Made by a program: the position numbers and the translations under genes
Notes under the pieces: model-generated
What the model was told of the DNA's origin: nothing
What the model saw: only the letters and a program-made list of their open reading frames with translations
The model's database searches: none
Assembly: GCF_015767245.1 (NCBI RefSeq)
Contig: NZ_JADOTV010000001.1
Location: 62,001-126,000 of the forward strand
Reading direction: 5' to 3'
From: Aureivirga sp. CE67
GTDB lineage: Bacteria > Bacteroidota > Bacteroidia > Flavobacteriales > Flavobacteriaceae
Length of the DNA stretch: 64,000 nucleotides
Part shown: positions 42,184-49,541 of the stretch, one piece after another
Position numbering within the stretch: the stretch's first letter is position 1
Layout of the letters: each line of letters opens with the position of its first letter

Positions 42184-42420
42184 TTATTTTAAAAATCCTT
42201 TTTGCTTTGCTTCTTTAATTACAGCAGCGATTCCTTTCTTGTTAATATCCTTTAAAGCAGATGCAGATACTTTTAAAGTAATCCACTTATCTTCTTCTGG
42301 AATATAGAAACGCTTCTTCATTAAGTTAGCATTGAATTTTCTTTTAGTTCTATTTAAGGCGTGTGAAACATTGTTCCCCACCATTGCTTTTTTTCCTGTA
42401 AGTTCACAAACTTTTGACAT
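42184..42420 (-). CDS. rpmB: 50S ribosomal protein L28
   Basis: 78 aa. Starts MSKVCELTGKKAMVGNNVSHALNRTKRKF, a diagnostic L28 stretch, with later KRFYIPEEDKWITLKVSASALKDINKKG. No CxxC zinc pair. First gene of the rpmB-rpmG-DUF4295 operon with a promoter match at 42457-42488 whose -33 box reaches into the cinA 3' end. Confidence 0.97.
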   Translation of the reverse strand: MSKVCELTGKKAMVGNNVSHALNRTKRKFNANLMKKRFYIPEEDKWITLKVSASALKDINKKGIAAVIKEAKQKGFLK

Positions 42421-42456
42421 CTTTAACAGTTTTTAGTGTTATCTCAAAACGAGGTG

Positions 42457-42488
42457 CAAAGTTAAAAATAATTATAACGATTTACAAA
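42457..42488 (-). promoter_or_regulatory. Promoter of rpmB-rpmG-DUF4295 operon
   Basis: Minus strand: TTTG (42488-42485), 20-nt spacer, TAACTTTG (42464-42457), 37 nt before the rpmB ATG. The -33 box overlaps the end of cinA. Confidence 0.6.
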
Positions 42489-43741
42489 CTATTCAAAATG
42501 TTTTTTCTAATTTCTTTCTGAAGTAACTCCAACGACTTAAGTGTTGTGCGGTGAATTACCTTCTCTCTTGGCTGTCCAAAATTAAATTTTTCAACACAAA
42601 TTCCAGCTGGTGAAGCTATAGAAATATACACAGTTCCTACTGTTTCATCTGTTAAATCTTTTGTTGGACCTGCATTTCCTGTTGTTGCAATTGCATAGTC
42701 TGTTCCAAATTTTTTCTGAATTCCAAGTGCCATTTCTTTTGCAACTTCCTCACTTACTACTGTATATTTATCTACAGTTTCTTGTAAAACTTCTAGTTCT
42801 TGAATCTTAATTTTAACATTATAAGGTACAATTCCACCAATAAAATAAGCCGAAGAGCCCGGAACAGAAGTGATCGTTTCTGCTATTTTTCCTCCAGTAC
42901 AGCTTTCTGCAATAGCTAAAGTTGCTTTATTTTCTGTAAGAAGTTTCCCAACTAGAGCTTCCATCGTTTCATTTTCATCATAACCAACAATAATATCTCC
43001 GATAATTTGTTGCATTTTCTCCACTTCTTCTGCTACACTATCAATCAAAAATTGTTCATTGTCTCCTTTTGCCGTAAGTCGCAACATTAACTTTCCATAT
43101 TGAGGTAAATATGCCAATTTGATATGTTTCGGAAGTGCATCTTCCCAAGTTTCCAAACGATCTGCAACCATACTTTCTCCCATTCCATAAGTCAAAATAG
43201 TTTTATGGTATATAAAAGGTAAATCAAATTTATATTGCAACTTTGGTAAAAGTTCTTTAGAAACAATTCCTTTCATCTCATTTGGAACTCCAGGCATAGA
43301 AACTACAATTCCTTTTTCATTCTCCAACCACATTCCTGGCGCTGTTCCCAATTCATTGAAAAGAACTTCTGATTTTGTTGGAACTAAAGCTTGTTGTCTG
43401 TTAACTTCTGTAAATGGATAATTAATTTTTGCAAAAAGATTTTTGATATGTGTTTCCACTTCTTCGTTTAAAACCAACGAATCTTGAAAATATGTTGTAA
43501 TCGTATGTTTTGTAATATCATCTTTTGTTGGCCCTAACCCTCCTGTGATAATTACGATTTCTGCATTTTCTTGTGCTTCTGCAATTGCTTTTGTTATATG
43601 TTTTGTATCATCTTGAATAGAAGTAATTTGATAAACAGAAATTCCTATTTTGTTTAATTCTTTGGCAATCCATTGGGAATTAGTATCCACAATTTGCCCA
43701 ATTAATATTTCATCTCCTATGGTAATTATTTCTGCATTCAT
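42482..43741 (-). CDS. cinA: CinA: NMN deamidase/competence-damage-inducible protein A
   Basis: 419 aa with two domains. N-terminal MoaB/MogA-like (COG1058) domain: IITIGDEILIGQIVDTNSQWIA, VIITGGLGPTKDDITKHTI, PGVPNEMKGI. C-terminal CinA/PncC domain: LAIAESCTGGKIAETITSVPGSSAYFIGG with the catalytic Ser, VSEEVAKEMA, and ATTGNAGP. The PncC-type part hydrolyses nicotinamide mononucleotide amide in NAD recycling. A TAACTTTG box (43778-43771) lies 30 nt upstream. No competence genes are nearby. Confidence 0.95.
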   Translation of the reverse strand: MNAEIITIGDEILIGQIVDTNSQWIAKELNKIGISVYQITSIQDDTKHITKAIAEAQENAEIVIITGGLGPTKDDITKHTITTYFQDSLVLNEEVETHIKNLFAKINYPFTEVNRQQALVPTKSEVLFNELGTAPGMWLENEKGIVVSMPGVPNEMKGIVSKELLPKLQYKFDLPFIYHKTILTYGMGESMVADRLETWEDALPKHIKLAYLPQYGKLMLRLTAKGDNEQFLIDSVAEEVEKMQQIIGDIIVGYDENETMEALVGKLLTENKATLAIAESCTGGKIAETITSVPGSSAYFIGGIVPYNVKIKIQELEVLQETVDKYTVVSEEVAKEMALGIQKKFGTDYAIATTGNAGPTKDLTDETVGTVYISIASPAGICVEKFNFGQPREKVIHRTTLKSLELLQKEIRKNILNSL

Positions 43742-43796
43742 CTTTTTTCTATTTCTAAATTATAAGCTTTCAAAGTTATGAAACATATCTCGAACA

Positions 43797-43922
43797 TTAA
43801 TCAGTAATTAGTTCCGAATTTTGAATAGATTTTTCATAATCTTCTTCATTCAAACTTGCATCTAAAATTACAATGGATTCTAATTTTTTTATCTCCATAA
43901 TTTTCAGAAGTCTTTTTCTCAT
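43797..43922 (-). CDS. Possible small protein or gene remnant (41 aa)
   Basis: ATG-initiated frame MRKRLLKIMEIKKLESIVIL...SIQNSELITD, hydrophilic and protein-like. The same frame is open upstream for ~30 codons (SNTTKYVAENSRFKVVIIGG...) without an ATG, so it may be the end of a decayed gene or use a GTG start near 43940. It lies 55 nt upstream of cinA on the same strand, after the terminator at 44011-44040. Confidence 0.3.
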   Translation of the reverse strand: MRKRLLKIMEIKKLESIVILDASLNEEDYEKSIQNSELITD

Positions 43923-44010
43923 TTTCTTCCCCAAAAACACTCCTCCTATTATTACAACCTTAAATCGAGAATTTTCCGCTACGTATTTTGTAGTATTTGA
44001 TAAAGAACAA

Positions 44011-44040
44011 AAAAAGGAAAGCTTTTACACTTTCCTTTTT
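44011..44040 (-). terminator. Terminator after 130-aa membrane protein gene
   Basis: Perfect 11-bp stem AAAAAGGAAAG/CTTTCCTTTTT with an 8-nt loop, 57 nt past the stop at 44098. Confidence 0.75.
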
Positions 44041-44097
44041 GTTATTTTTTTGAGAATTAAAATTTAAGTTATACAACTCTCTTAATTGAAGTCTTTT

Positions 44098-44490
44098 TTA
44101 AGCTCTCATCATAAAACCTTGTAACACCATCAATAAAACAAGCATCAATGCAAAAATCAATACTGGTTTCTGAATTGATTTTGCTTCATATGTGATATCT
44201 TTTCCTAAATATTCATTCCAGAAAAAAGTATTTAATACGATTCCTCCTAAAAAGTTTAATCCCATAATTAGAAATAAACTCATTGAGCTTCCTAAATTCA
44301 CCATCATTCCGTTTACCAAAAAGGTAAAAATAAGTGCATATAAGATTACCATCGGAATTTGTTTAACTTTTTTCATGGATTTCAAATTAGAAGCCATCAA
44401 AAAAGAAGCAAAAAATGGGGAAGCAATCACTGAAAATAAAATAAGAGATTGCTTTGAGTATAATTTAAAAATTGGGGTTTTATTACTCAT
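44098..44490 (-). CDS. Small polytopic membrane protein, unknown function
   Basis: 130 aa with four predicted hydrophobic helices (SLILFSVIASPFFASFLMA; IPMVILYALIFTFLVNGM; SLFLIMGLNFLGGIVL; PVLIFALMLVLLMVLQGF). I do not recognise a family; the pattern KLYSKQSLILFSVIASPFFASFLMASNL with an early charged start recurs, as far as I remember, in other flavobacteria. One nt separates it from the FAH-family gene upstream, so it is co-transcribed. Confidence 0.7.
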   Translation of the reverse strand: MSNKTPIFKLYSKQSLILFSVIASPFFASFLMASNLKSMKKVKQIPMVILYALIFTFLVNGMMVNLGSSMSLFLIMGLNFLGGIVLNTFFWNEYLGKDITYEAKSIQKPVLIFALMLVLLMVLQGFMMRA

Positions 44491-44491
44491 T

Positions 44492-45103
44492 TTATTTTAC
44501 TCTTACTTTTAAAAACTCTTCTCCTTCTATCTTTCCAATTAGTTCGTCGTTTTCTGAAACTTTTCCGACACCTGCTGGTGTTCCTGTAAAAATTATATCT
44601 CCTTTTTTCAAGGTATAAAACTGTGAAACATATTCTATAATCTCATCAATCTTCCAAAGCATCTGGTTGGTATTTCCTTCCTGTACTGTCTCACCGTTTT
44701 TTTCTAAAGAGAAATTTAAATCTTGTAAGTTTTCAAATTTTTCTTTTGGAACAAAATTTCCGATAATTGTAGCACCATCAAAACCTTTTGCTATTTCCCA
44801 AGGTAAACCTTTTGCTTTTAATTTTGATTGTAAGTCTCTTGCAGTAAAATCGATTCCTAATCCAACCTCATCGTAGTATTTATGAGCAAATTTTGACTCA
44901 ATATATTTTCCTACTTTATTGATTTTCACCAAAACCTCAACTTCATAATGAACATCATCTGAAAAAGAAGGAATAAAAAAAGGATTGTTTTTAGGTAGTA
45001 TTGAAGAATCCGGTTTTAAAAAGATTACTGGTTCTTCAGGTTTTTCGTTTTGTAACTCCTTTATGTGGTTTGTATAATTTCTTCCTATACAAAGTATTTT
45101 CAT
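44492..45103 (-). CDS. Fumarylacetoacetate hydrolase-family protein (FAHD1/YcgM-like)
   Basis: 203 aa. Short FAH fold: ILCIGRNYTNHIKELQNE, FLKPDSSILP, VHYEVEVLVKINKVGKYIE (metal-ligand Glu residues), GLGIDFTARDLQSKLKAKGLPWEIAKGFDGA, and GDIIFTGTPAGVGKV. FAHD1-type members decarboxylate oxaloacetate or hydrolyse acylpyruvates; the true substrate cannot be told. Has a TATTTTTG box (45135-45128) 24 nt upstream and runs directly into the 130-aa membrane protein. Confidence 0.9.
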   Translation of the reverse strand: MKILCIGRNYTNHIKELQNEKPEEPVIFLKPDSSILPKNNPFFIPSFSDDVHYEVEVLVKINKVGKYIESKFAHKYYDEVGLGIDFTARDLQSKLKAKGLPWEIAKGFDGATIIGNFVPKEKFENLQDLNFSLEKNGETVQEGNTNQMLWKIDEIIEYVSQFYTLKKGDIIFTGTPAGVGKVSENDELIGKIEGEEFLKVRVK

Positions 45104-45165
45104 ATCTCTTCGATTTTAAGAACATCACAAAAATACAATGAATTACAATAACTTATATTTTAAAG

Positions 45166-45223
45166 TGGTATTATTTTATCCAATTTTATAAAAACTTAGA
45201 ATAAATTGCATAAAATAATACCA
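45166..45223. repeat. Perfect 14-bp inverted repeat with 30-nt spacer
   Basis: TGGTATTATTTTAT (45166-45179) and its exact complement ATAAAATAATACCA (45210-45223), with a further inner CAATTT/AAATTG pairing (45181-45186 and 45203-45208). Lies between menB (stop 45299) and the FAH-family gene. It lacks a clear T-run on the minus strand, so it is not a standard terminator. Confidence 0.7.
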
Positions 45224-45298
45224 TCTTACCAGTTGAATTTTAATTATTTAACCAACAAAAGTCAACTGTTATTATTTATACATGTGATTTATAAAATC

Positions 45299-46141
45299 TT
45301 ATGGAATCCATTTGATTTTTCTAAAATCTGGTTTACGTTTTTCTAAGAAAGCATCTCTTCCTTCCTTTGCTTCTTCTGTCATATAAGCCAAACGAGTTGC
45401 TTCTCCTGCAAAAACTTGTTGCCCTACCATTCCGTCATCTGTCAAGTTCATGGCAAATTTCAACATTTTGATAGAAGTTGGCGATTTATCTAAAATCTCC
45501 TGAGCCCATTGGTAAGCAGTATCTTCTAACTCATCATGTGGAATTACAGCATTTACCATTCCCATTTCATAAGCTTCTTGTGCAGAATAATTTCTTCCTA
45601 AAAAGAAAATCTCTCTTGCTTTCTTTTGCCCAACCATTTTTGCTAAATAAGCAGAACCATATCCTCCATCAAAACTAGTTACATCTGCATCTGTTTGTTT
45701 GAAGATTGCATGCTCTTTACTCGCTAAAGTTAAATCACAAACAACATGTAAACTGTGTCCACCTCCTACAGCCCATCCTGGAACTACAGCAATCACAGCT
45801 TTAGGCATAAAACGAATCAAACGTTGTACATCTAAAATATTTAAACGGTGATATCCGTCTTGTCCAACATATCCTTGGTGTCCTCTAGCTTTTTGATCTC
45901 CTCCTGAACAAAAAGACCAAATTCCATCTTTTGAAGAAGGTCCTTCTGCTGATAAAAGAATTACTCCAATAGAAGTATCTTCTTGTGCATCATGAAAAGC
46001 ATCTAATAATTCACTTGTAGTTTGTGGTCTGAAAGCATTACGAATATCTGGTCTATTAAAAGCGATTCGTGCTACTCCATTATGTTTTTTATACGTAATA
46101 TCTTGGTATTCTTTTACGGTTTTCCAATCTATATTTGCCAT
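45299..46141 (-). CDS. menB: 1,4-dihydroxy-2-naphthoyl-CoA synthase
   Basis: 280-aa crotonase-fold enzyme of menaquinone synthesis; closes the ring of o-succinylbenzoyl-CoA. Family motifs: IAFNRPDIRNAFRPQT, FCSGGDQKARGHQGYVG, NILDVQRLIRFMPKAVIAVVPGWAVGGGHSLH, DLTLASKEHAIFKQTDADVTSFDGGYGS (Asp and Tyr of the active site), FFLGRNYSAQEAYEMGMVN and C-terminal GRDAFLEKRKPDF. The start MANIDWKTVKEYQDI is typical. menC lies in this window at 51085, but not in the same operon. Confidence 0.96.
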   Translation of the reverse strand: MANIDWKTVKEYQDITYKKHNGVARIAFNRPDIRNAFRPQTTSELLDAFHDAQEDTSIGVILLSAEGPSSKDGIWSFCSGGDQKARGHQGYVGQDGYHRLNILDVQRLIRFMPKAVIAVVPGWAVGGGHSLHVVCDLTLASKEHAIFKQTDADVTSFDGGYGSAYLAKMVGQKKAREIFFLGRNYSAQEAYEMGMVNAVIPHDELEDTAYQWAQEILDKSPTSIKMLKFAMNLTDDGMVGQQVFAGEATRLAYMTEEAKEGRDAFLEKRKPDFRKIKWIP

Positions 46142-46541
46142 TGTTCAATATTTTGGGTAAAGATAAAAATTTTCAAACACAGATAGTTTTGATTCTATAT
46201 TTTTCATTTGTTAAGAGCTTGTTTAAATTTATGTAGTTTTATTTTCTTTGAATTATAATTTAAATATATAAACTAAACAGCTTCTTTTTTCAGTTTAAAA
46301 TCTTTCAAAAAACACCTTTTTAAAAGTAATATTTTTAACAATTAAAGTTGTAATGTTATTTTATTAACAAAAATCACTTATTGGATTTAACAGTATTTTT
46401 ACACTTTTTAAGATAATTTTTTATTTTAAAATAAGTAAAAATCAATATTCATTACATTTTTCATATTAAAAGTTAAACTTCTTTTAGCAGTATTTATTTT
46501 ATATAGATTTGAAGCACGAAAACTAAGAAATCTATTTATTT
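46142..46541. other. 400-bp AT-rich divergent intergenic region
   Basis: Between menB (minus) and the M43 protease gene (plus). It holds TTAAGAGCTTGTTTAAAT at 46211-46228, nearly identical to the start of the repeat element behind tspO, so it may carry a worn fragment of that element. No gene or structured RNA seen. Confidence 0.4.
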
Positions 46542-47510
46542 ATGACGAAGGCAAAATGGTTAGTATTAACATTGTGTATGTTAGTACTAGTTTCATGTGA
46601 AGATGAACAAAAGGACGAAATAGCATTACCTGAACAAACAGAAGAAACTGTAGAACATAGAAATTGTTTGACAACAGAAGTTTTAGAAAAAGAAGCTTCT
46701 GAAGATCCTACAATTTTACAACGTATGAATGCTATTGAAGATTTTACACAAAATTATAGAAAAAGAGAAAGATCAGAATCTGAAAGAAATTCTTTAATTT
46801 ATGTTCCTGTGGTAGTACACGTGGTTTATTCAAATTATACACAGAATATTAGTTATGATCAAATTCAATCTCAAATCAATGTTTTAAACAGAGATTTTAA
46901 TTTATTGAATGATGTTTCTTCAATTCCAAGTGAATTTAGAGACGATGCAGCTGCATTCAATATGTATTTTTATTTAGAACAAATTATTCGTGTACCATCA
47001 AACAGAGCTTCATGGGGAGATTCTTCAGATATCAAACATTCTAACAGAGGTGGTTCTGATGCTTGGGATACTTCAAGGTATTTAAATATTTGGGTAGGTA
47101 ATATTGGTGGTGGAATTTTAGGTTATGCTCAATTCCCAGGTGGAAATCCTGATACGGATGGAGTGGTTGTAAGTCCTCAGTTTTTTGGAACTACTGGATA
47201 TGTTCAAGCACCGTTTAATTTAGGAAGAACTACAACACACGAAGTTGGACATTGGTTAAATTTAAGACACATTTGGGGAGATAGTAGAAATTGTTCTATT
47301 GATGATTTTGTATACGATACTCCAAGTCAAAACACACCAAACTACGGATGTCCAAACTACCCAACATACCACTGTAACACATCAGATATGTTTATGAATT
47401 TCATGGATTATACAGATGATTATTGTATGAGTATGTTTACAAAAGGACAAAAACAAAGATCTAGAGCTTTATTCGCCAATGGTGGAGCTAGAGAAGGTTT
47501 TGTTAGATAA
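46542..47510 (+). CDS. Pappalysin/cytophagalysin-like M43 zinc metalloprotease lipoprotein
   Basis: 322 aa. Lipobox at MLVLVSCEDE, Cys about 19, then a ~70-residue acidic linker. The metzincin core: THEVGHWLNLRHIWGD with zinc ligands H233, H237, H243 and catalytic E234; a Met-turn MNFMDYTDDYCMSMFT; and paired Cys (RNCSID, YGCPNYPTYHC, DDYCMS) typical of M43. The usual Gly of HExxHxxGxxH is Asn here, as I recall seen in other flavobacterial members. Surface-exposed secreted peptidase. No T9SS domain; lipid anchored instead. Confidence 0.9.
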   Translation: MTKAKWLVLTLCMLVLVSCEDEQKDEIALPEQTEETVEHRNCLTTEVLEKEASEDPTILQRMNAIEDFTQNYRKRERSESERNSLIYVPVVVHVVYSNYTQNISYDQIQSQINVLNRDFNLLNDVSSIPSEFRDDAAAFNMYFYLEQIIRVPSNRASWGDSSDIKHSNRGGSDAWDTSRYLNIWVGNIGGGILGYAQFPGGNPDTDGVVVSPQFFGTTGYVQAPFNLGRTTTHEVGHWLNLRHIWGDSRNCSIDDFVYDTPSQNTPNYGCPNYPTYHCNTSDMFMNFMDYTDDYCMSMFTKGQKQRSRALFANGGAREGFVR

Positions 47511-47548
47511 GAACATTAATTCTAATTTTATATAATTTATCTCAAAAC

Positions 47549-47576
47549 AAAGCCTCATTTTTTCAAATGAGGCTTT
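47549..47576 (+). terminator. Bidirectional terminator between M43 protease and lipoprotein gene
   Basis: Perfect 12-bp stem AAAGCCTCATTT/AAATGAGGCTTT with loop TTTC, between convergent genes; T-run follows on the plus strand. Confidence 0.85.
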
Positions 47577-47602
47577 TAGTTCAACTTATAAAAACTTATA
47601 TC

Positions 47603-48601
47603 CTATTGATAAGGATTATAAACATATGAAGAGCTAAATGTTCCAAGATTATTGAAATAATCATTTGTTAATGCAGCAGGATCTGTAGCAATAATTCCTG
47701 TTCCTACATTATCATTTCCATCATTCCAATTCCATGGTGCATTCGCTTGTCCATTACTTGTTTTTGTGTTTGGAAAATAGGCTCCGTTAATTAAAAATTG
47801 TGAATTCCATCTATGATCCCAGAATCCGTTTGGTTCAAAAATATCAACTAATTTATATTTTACATGTTGGTCATAAGGACTTGAAGGGTATTCTGAAGTT
47901 GTTAAACTTGGGTAATATTTTACATAATCACTTCCTCCTGGTTTTAAAGTAGGATACGTTTTGATTCCATGTCCTTTTGCCTCCTGAGAAGTTATTGCTC
48001 TATAAGAACCAGCATAATATTCTGTATCGCAAATTCCATCAATATCTTCATTTCCATTTGTAAGTGGACTTCCGCTTGGTTTAAAAGAATAAAAGTTTAA
48101 GTGGAATACGGTAACAATTCCTTGTAAAGTTCCATAAGTAGAACCATCTTTTTTAATGATATGTAAAATTCCTTCTAAATCATTTTCATGCTGATCTAAA
48201 CTATAAAGGAAGAAATTATCTGTCCAATCTCTTGGGTGAAAGAAAGAATAAACTACATAATAATGTGTAGAAGTTTCTGAAACAGAATAATAACAAACCG
48301 CTTTTGCTTGAGAAGCTGTAGAAATATTATTCCAATTGTTAGAAGAATTCCAATCTCCATCAAAATCAACAGCTGTAACATAATCTGATACACCACCTAA
48401 ACTATATTTTCCTGTTCTGTCCACATCCTGAATGTGAATTGGTGCATGATGAAATGCTACATTAGCCCTATGATTAGACCTTAATAAAGTCTCTGTATCT
48501 GGAGTTACTTCTCCTTGTTCATAACTTTCATCTTCTTTTGTACAATTAGTAAGCAAAATGCTTACAAATAATAATAAAACTAGAGTAAATTTTGTTTTCA
48601 T
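47603..48601 (-). CDS. Lipoprotein of unknown function (HENDxEG-type)
   Basis: 332 aa. Lipobox at SILLTNC, Cys about 20. The mature part is rich in aromatic residues and Asn: RANVAFHHAPIHIQDVD, VCYYSVSETSTHYYVVYSFFHPRDW, DQHENDLEGILHIIKKDG, EAKGHGIKTYP, and WNWNDGNDNVGTG near the end. The spaced His/Glu/Asp residues (HENDLEG, GHG) could form a metal site, but I recognise no family. Convergent with the M43 protease gene across a shared terminator. Confidence 0.72.
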   Translation of the reverse strand: MKTKFTLVLLLFVSILLTNCTKEDESYEQGEVTPDTETLLRSNHRANVAFHHAPIHIQDVDRTGKYSLGGVSDYVTAVDFDGDWNSSNNWNNISTASQAKAVCYYSVSETSTHYYVVYSFFHPRDWTDNFFLYSLDQHENDLEGILHIIKKDGSTYGTLQGIVTVFHLNFYSFKPSGSPLTNGNEDIDGICDTEYYAGSYRAITSQEAKGHGIKTYPTLKPGGSDYVKYYPSLTTSEYPSSPYDQHVKYKLVDIFEPNGFWDHRWNSQFLINGAYFPNTKTSNGQANAPWNWNDGNDNVGTGIIATDPAALTNDYFNNLGTFSSSYVYNPYQ

Positions 48602-48836
48602 TATTTTAAATTAAGTATTTAGGTTAAAATTTTCAACTCAAAATTCATTTAAAAGAATATTATAAACATTAACTACTTATTACTAAACTGTAAGCCAAAC
48701 ATTACTAATCAATTGATTTTTAACATGTAAAATAAATTTAAATTAACCGACTTTAAATTTGAATTTAATATTTTATAGTGAATCCTTTTTTTTAATCTCA
48801 ATAAACTTATTTTTTAAAAATTAACATTTTTTTATT

Positions 48837-48854
48837 ATCGAATATTTATTCGAT
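48837..48854. promoter_or_regulatory. Palindromic operator in front of the TetR gene
   Basis: Perfect palindrome ATCGAATA-TT-TATTCGAT, immediately upstream of the TACATTTG box (48859-48866) and the ATG at 48871. Its half-sites recur in front of the neighbouring MBL gene. Likely the autoregulatory TetR site. Confidence 0.7.
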
Positions 48855-48858
48855 TATA

Positions 48859-48866
48859 TACATTTG
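48859..48866 (+). promoter_or_regulatory. -7-like box of the TetR gene (near-leaderless)
   Basis: TACATTTG ends 4 nt before the ATG at 48871, so the mRNA would begin at or very near the start codon. The palindromic operator occupies the spacer toward -33. Confidence 0.45.
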
Positions 48867-48870
48867 CAAT

Positions 48871-49443
48871 ATGAAATTAAAAGATGAAGAAAAAAGAATT
48901 CGAATAAAAAATGAGACGATAAATATCATTTTTGAAAAAGGTTTTGCTGGTGTAAAAATGGCAGAGCTTGCAAGAAAAGTTGGAATTTCTCCATCTACAC
49001 TTTATGTGTATTATAAAAATAAAGAAGATCTGATTGTTTCTATTTGTAGTGAATTAATCAAAGAACAAATGAAAAAAAGTAAGCAAAACATGAATGAGAA
49101 TTTATCTTTTAAATTACAATTAAAATCTATCTGGCTACATTGGGTAAATTTTGGTATAAATAATCATAAAGAGATGAGTTTTTTGACACAAGTAAAACAA
49201 TCTCCTTATTATCAAAAAGTACCTCAAGATATTCGTGATGATAAAATGAAAGCAGGTATTGGTTTGATTGAAATGGGAAAAGAAGCTAAAGAATTAAAAA
49301 ATATTGATACTGGAATTATTCTTGGAATCATAGATGCGATGCTAAAACAAACTATCTTTTTCGTTACATCTAAACAATTATCTATTAAAGAAAAAGATTT
49401 AAACATGATGTTTGATATTACATGGAATGCTATTAAACATTAA
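48871..49443 (+). CDS. TetR/AcrR-family transcriptional regulator
   Basis: 190 aa. N-terminal helix-turn-helix MAELARKVGISPSTLYVYYKNKEDLIVSI is the TetR signature; the rest is a helical ligand/dimer domain without assigned specificity. Located just before the RomA-like gene, with the same palindromic half-sites upstream of both genes, so a self-repressing regulator controlling that gene is likely. The start at 48871 is only 4 nt after a -7-like box; a leaderless message is implied. Confidence 0.9.
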   Translation: MKLKDEEKRIRIKNETINIIFEKGFAGVKMAELARKVGISPSTLYVYYKNKEDLIVSICSELIKEQMKKSKQNMNENLSFKLQLKSIWLHWVNFGINNHKEMSFLTQVKQSPYYQKVPQDIRDDKMKAGIGLIEMGKEAKELKNIDTGIILGIIDAMLKQTIFFVTSKQLSIKEKDLNMMFDITWNAIKH

Positions 49444-49520
49444 AAAAATAATTCAAAATACATTAATTAATATAAAACTTTAAGTAATCAGGGAACACTT
49501 GATTATTTTTTAAAACAATA

Positions 49521-49538
49521 ATCGAATAAAAATTCGGT
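49521..49538. promoter_or_regulatory. Second copy of the TetR palindrome, in front of the MBL gene
   Basis: ATCGAATA-AA-AATTCGGT, same 8-2-8 layout as the palindrome at 48837 with an identical left half-site and two mismatches in the right half-site. It ends 3 nt before the ATG at 49542. Confidence 0.65.
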
Positions 49539-49541
49539 AAT

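Noticed and set aside
43873-44067. 64-codon plus-strand frame upstream of cinA
   Set aside because: Antisense to the minus-strand small frame and to a terminator hairpin; low-complexity hydrophobic, no start context.
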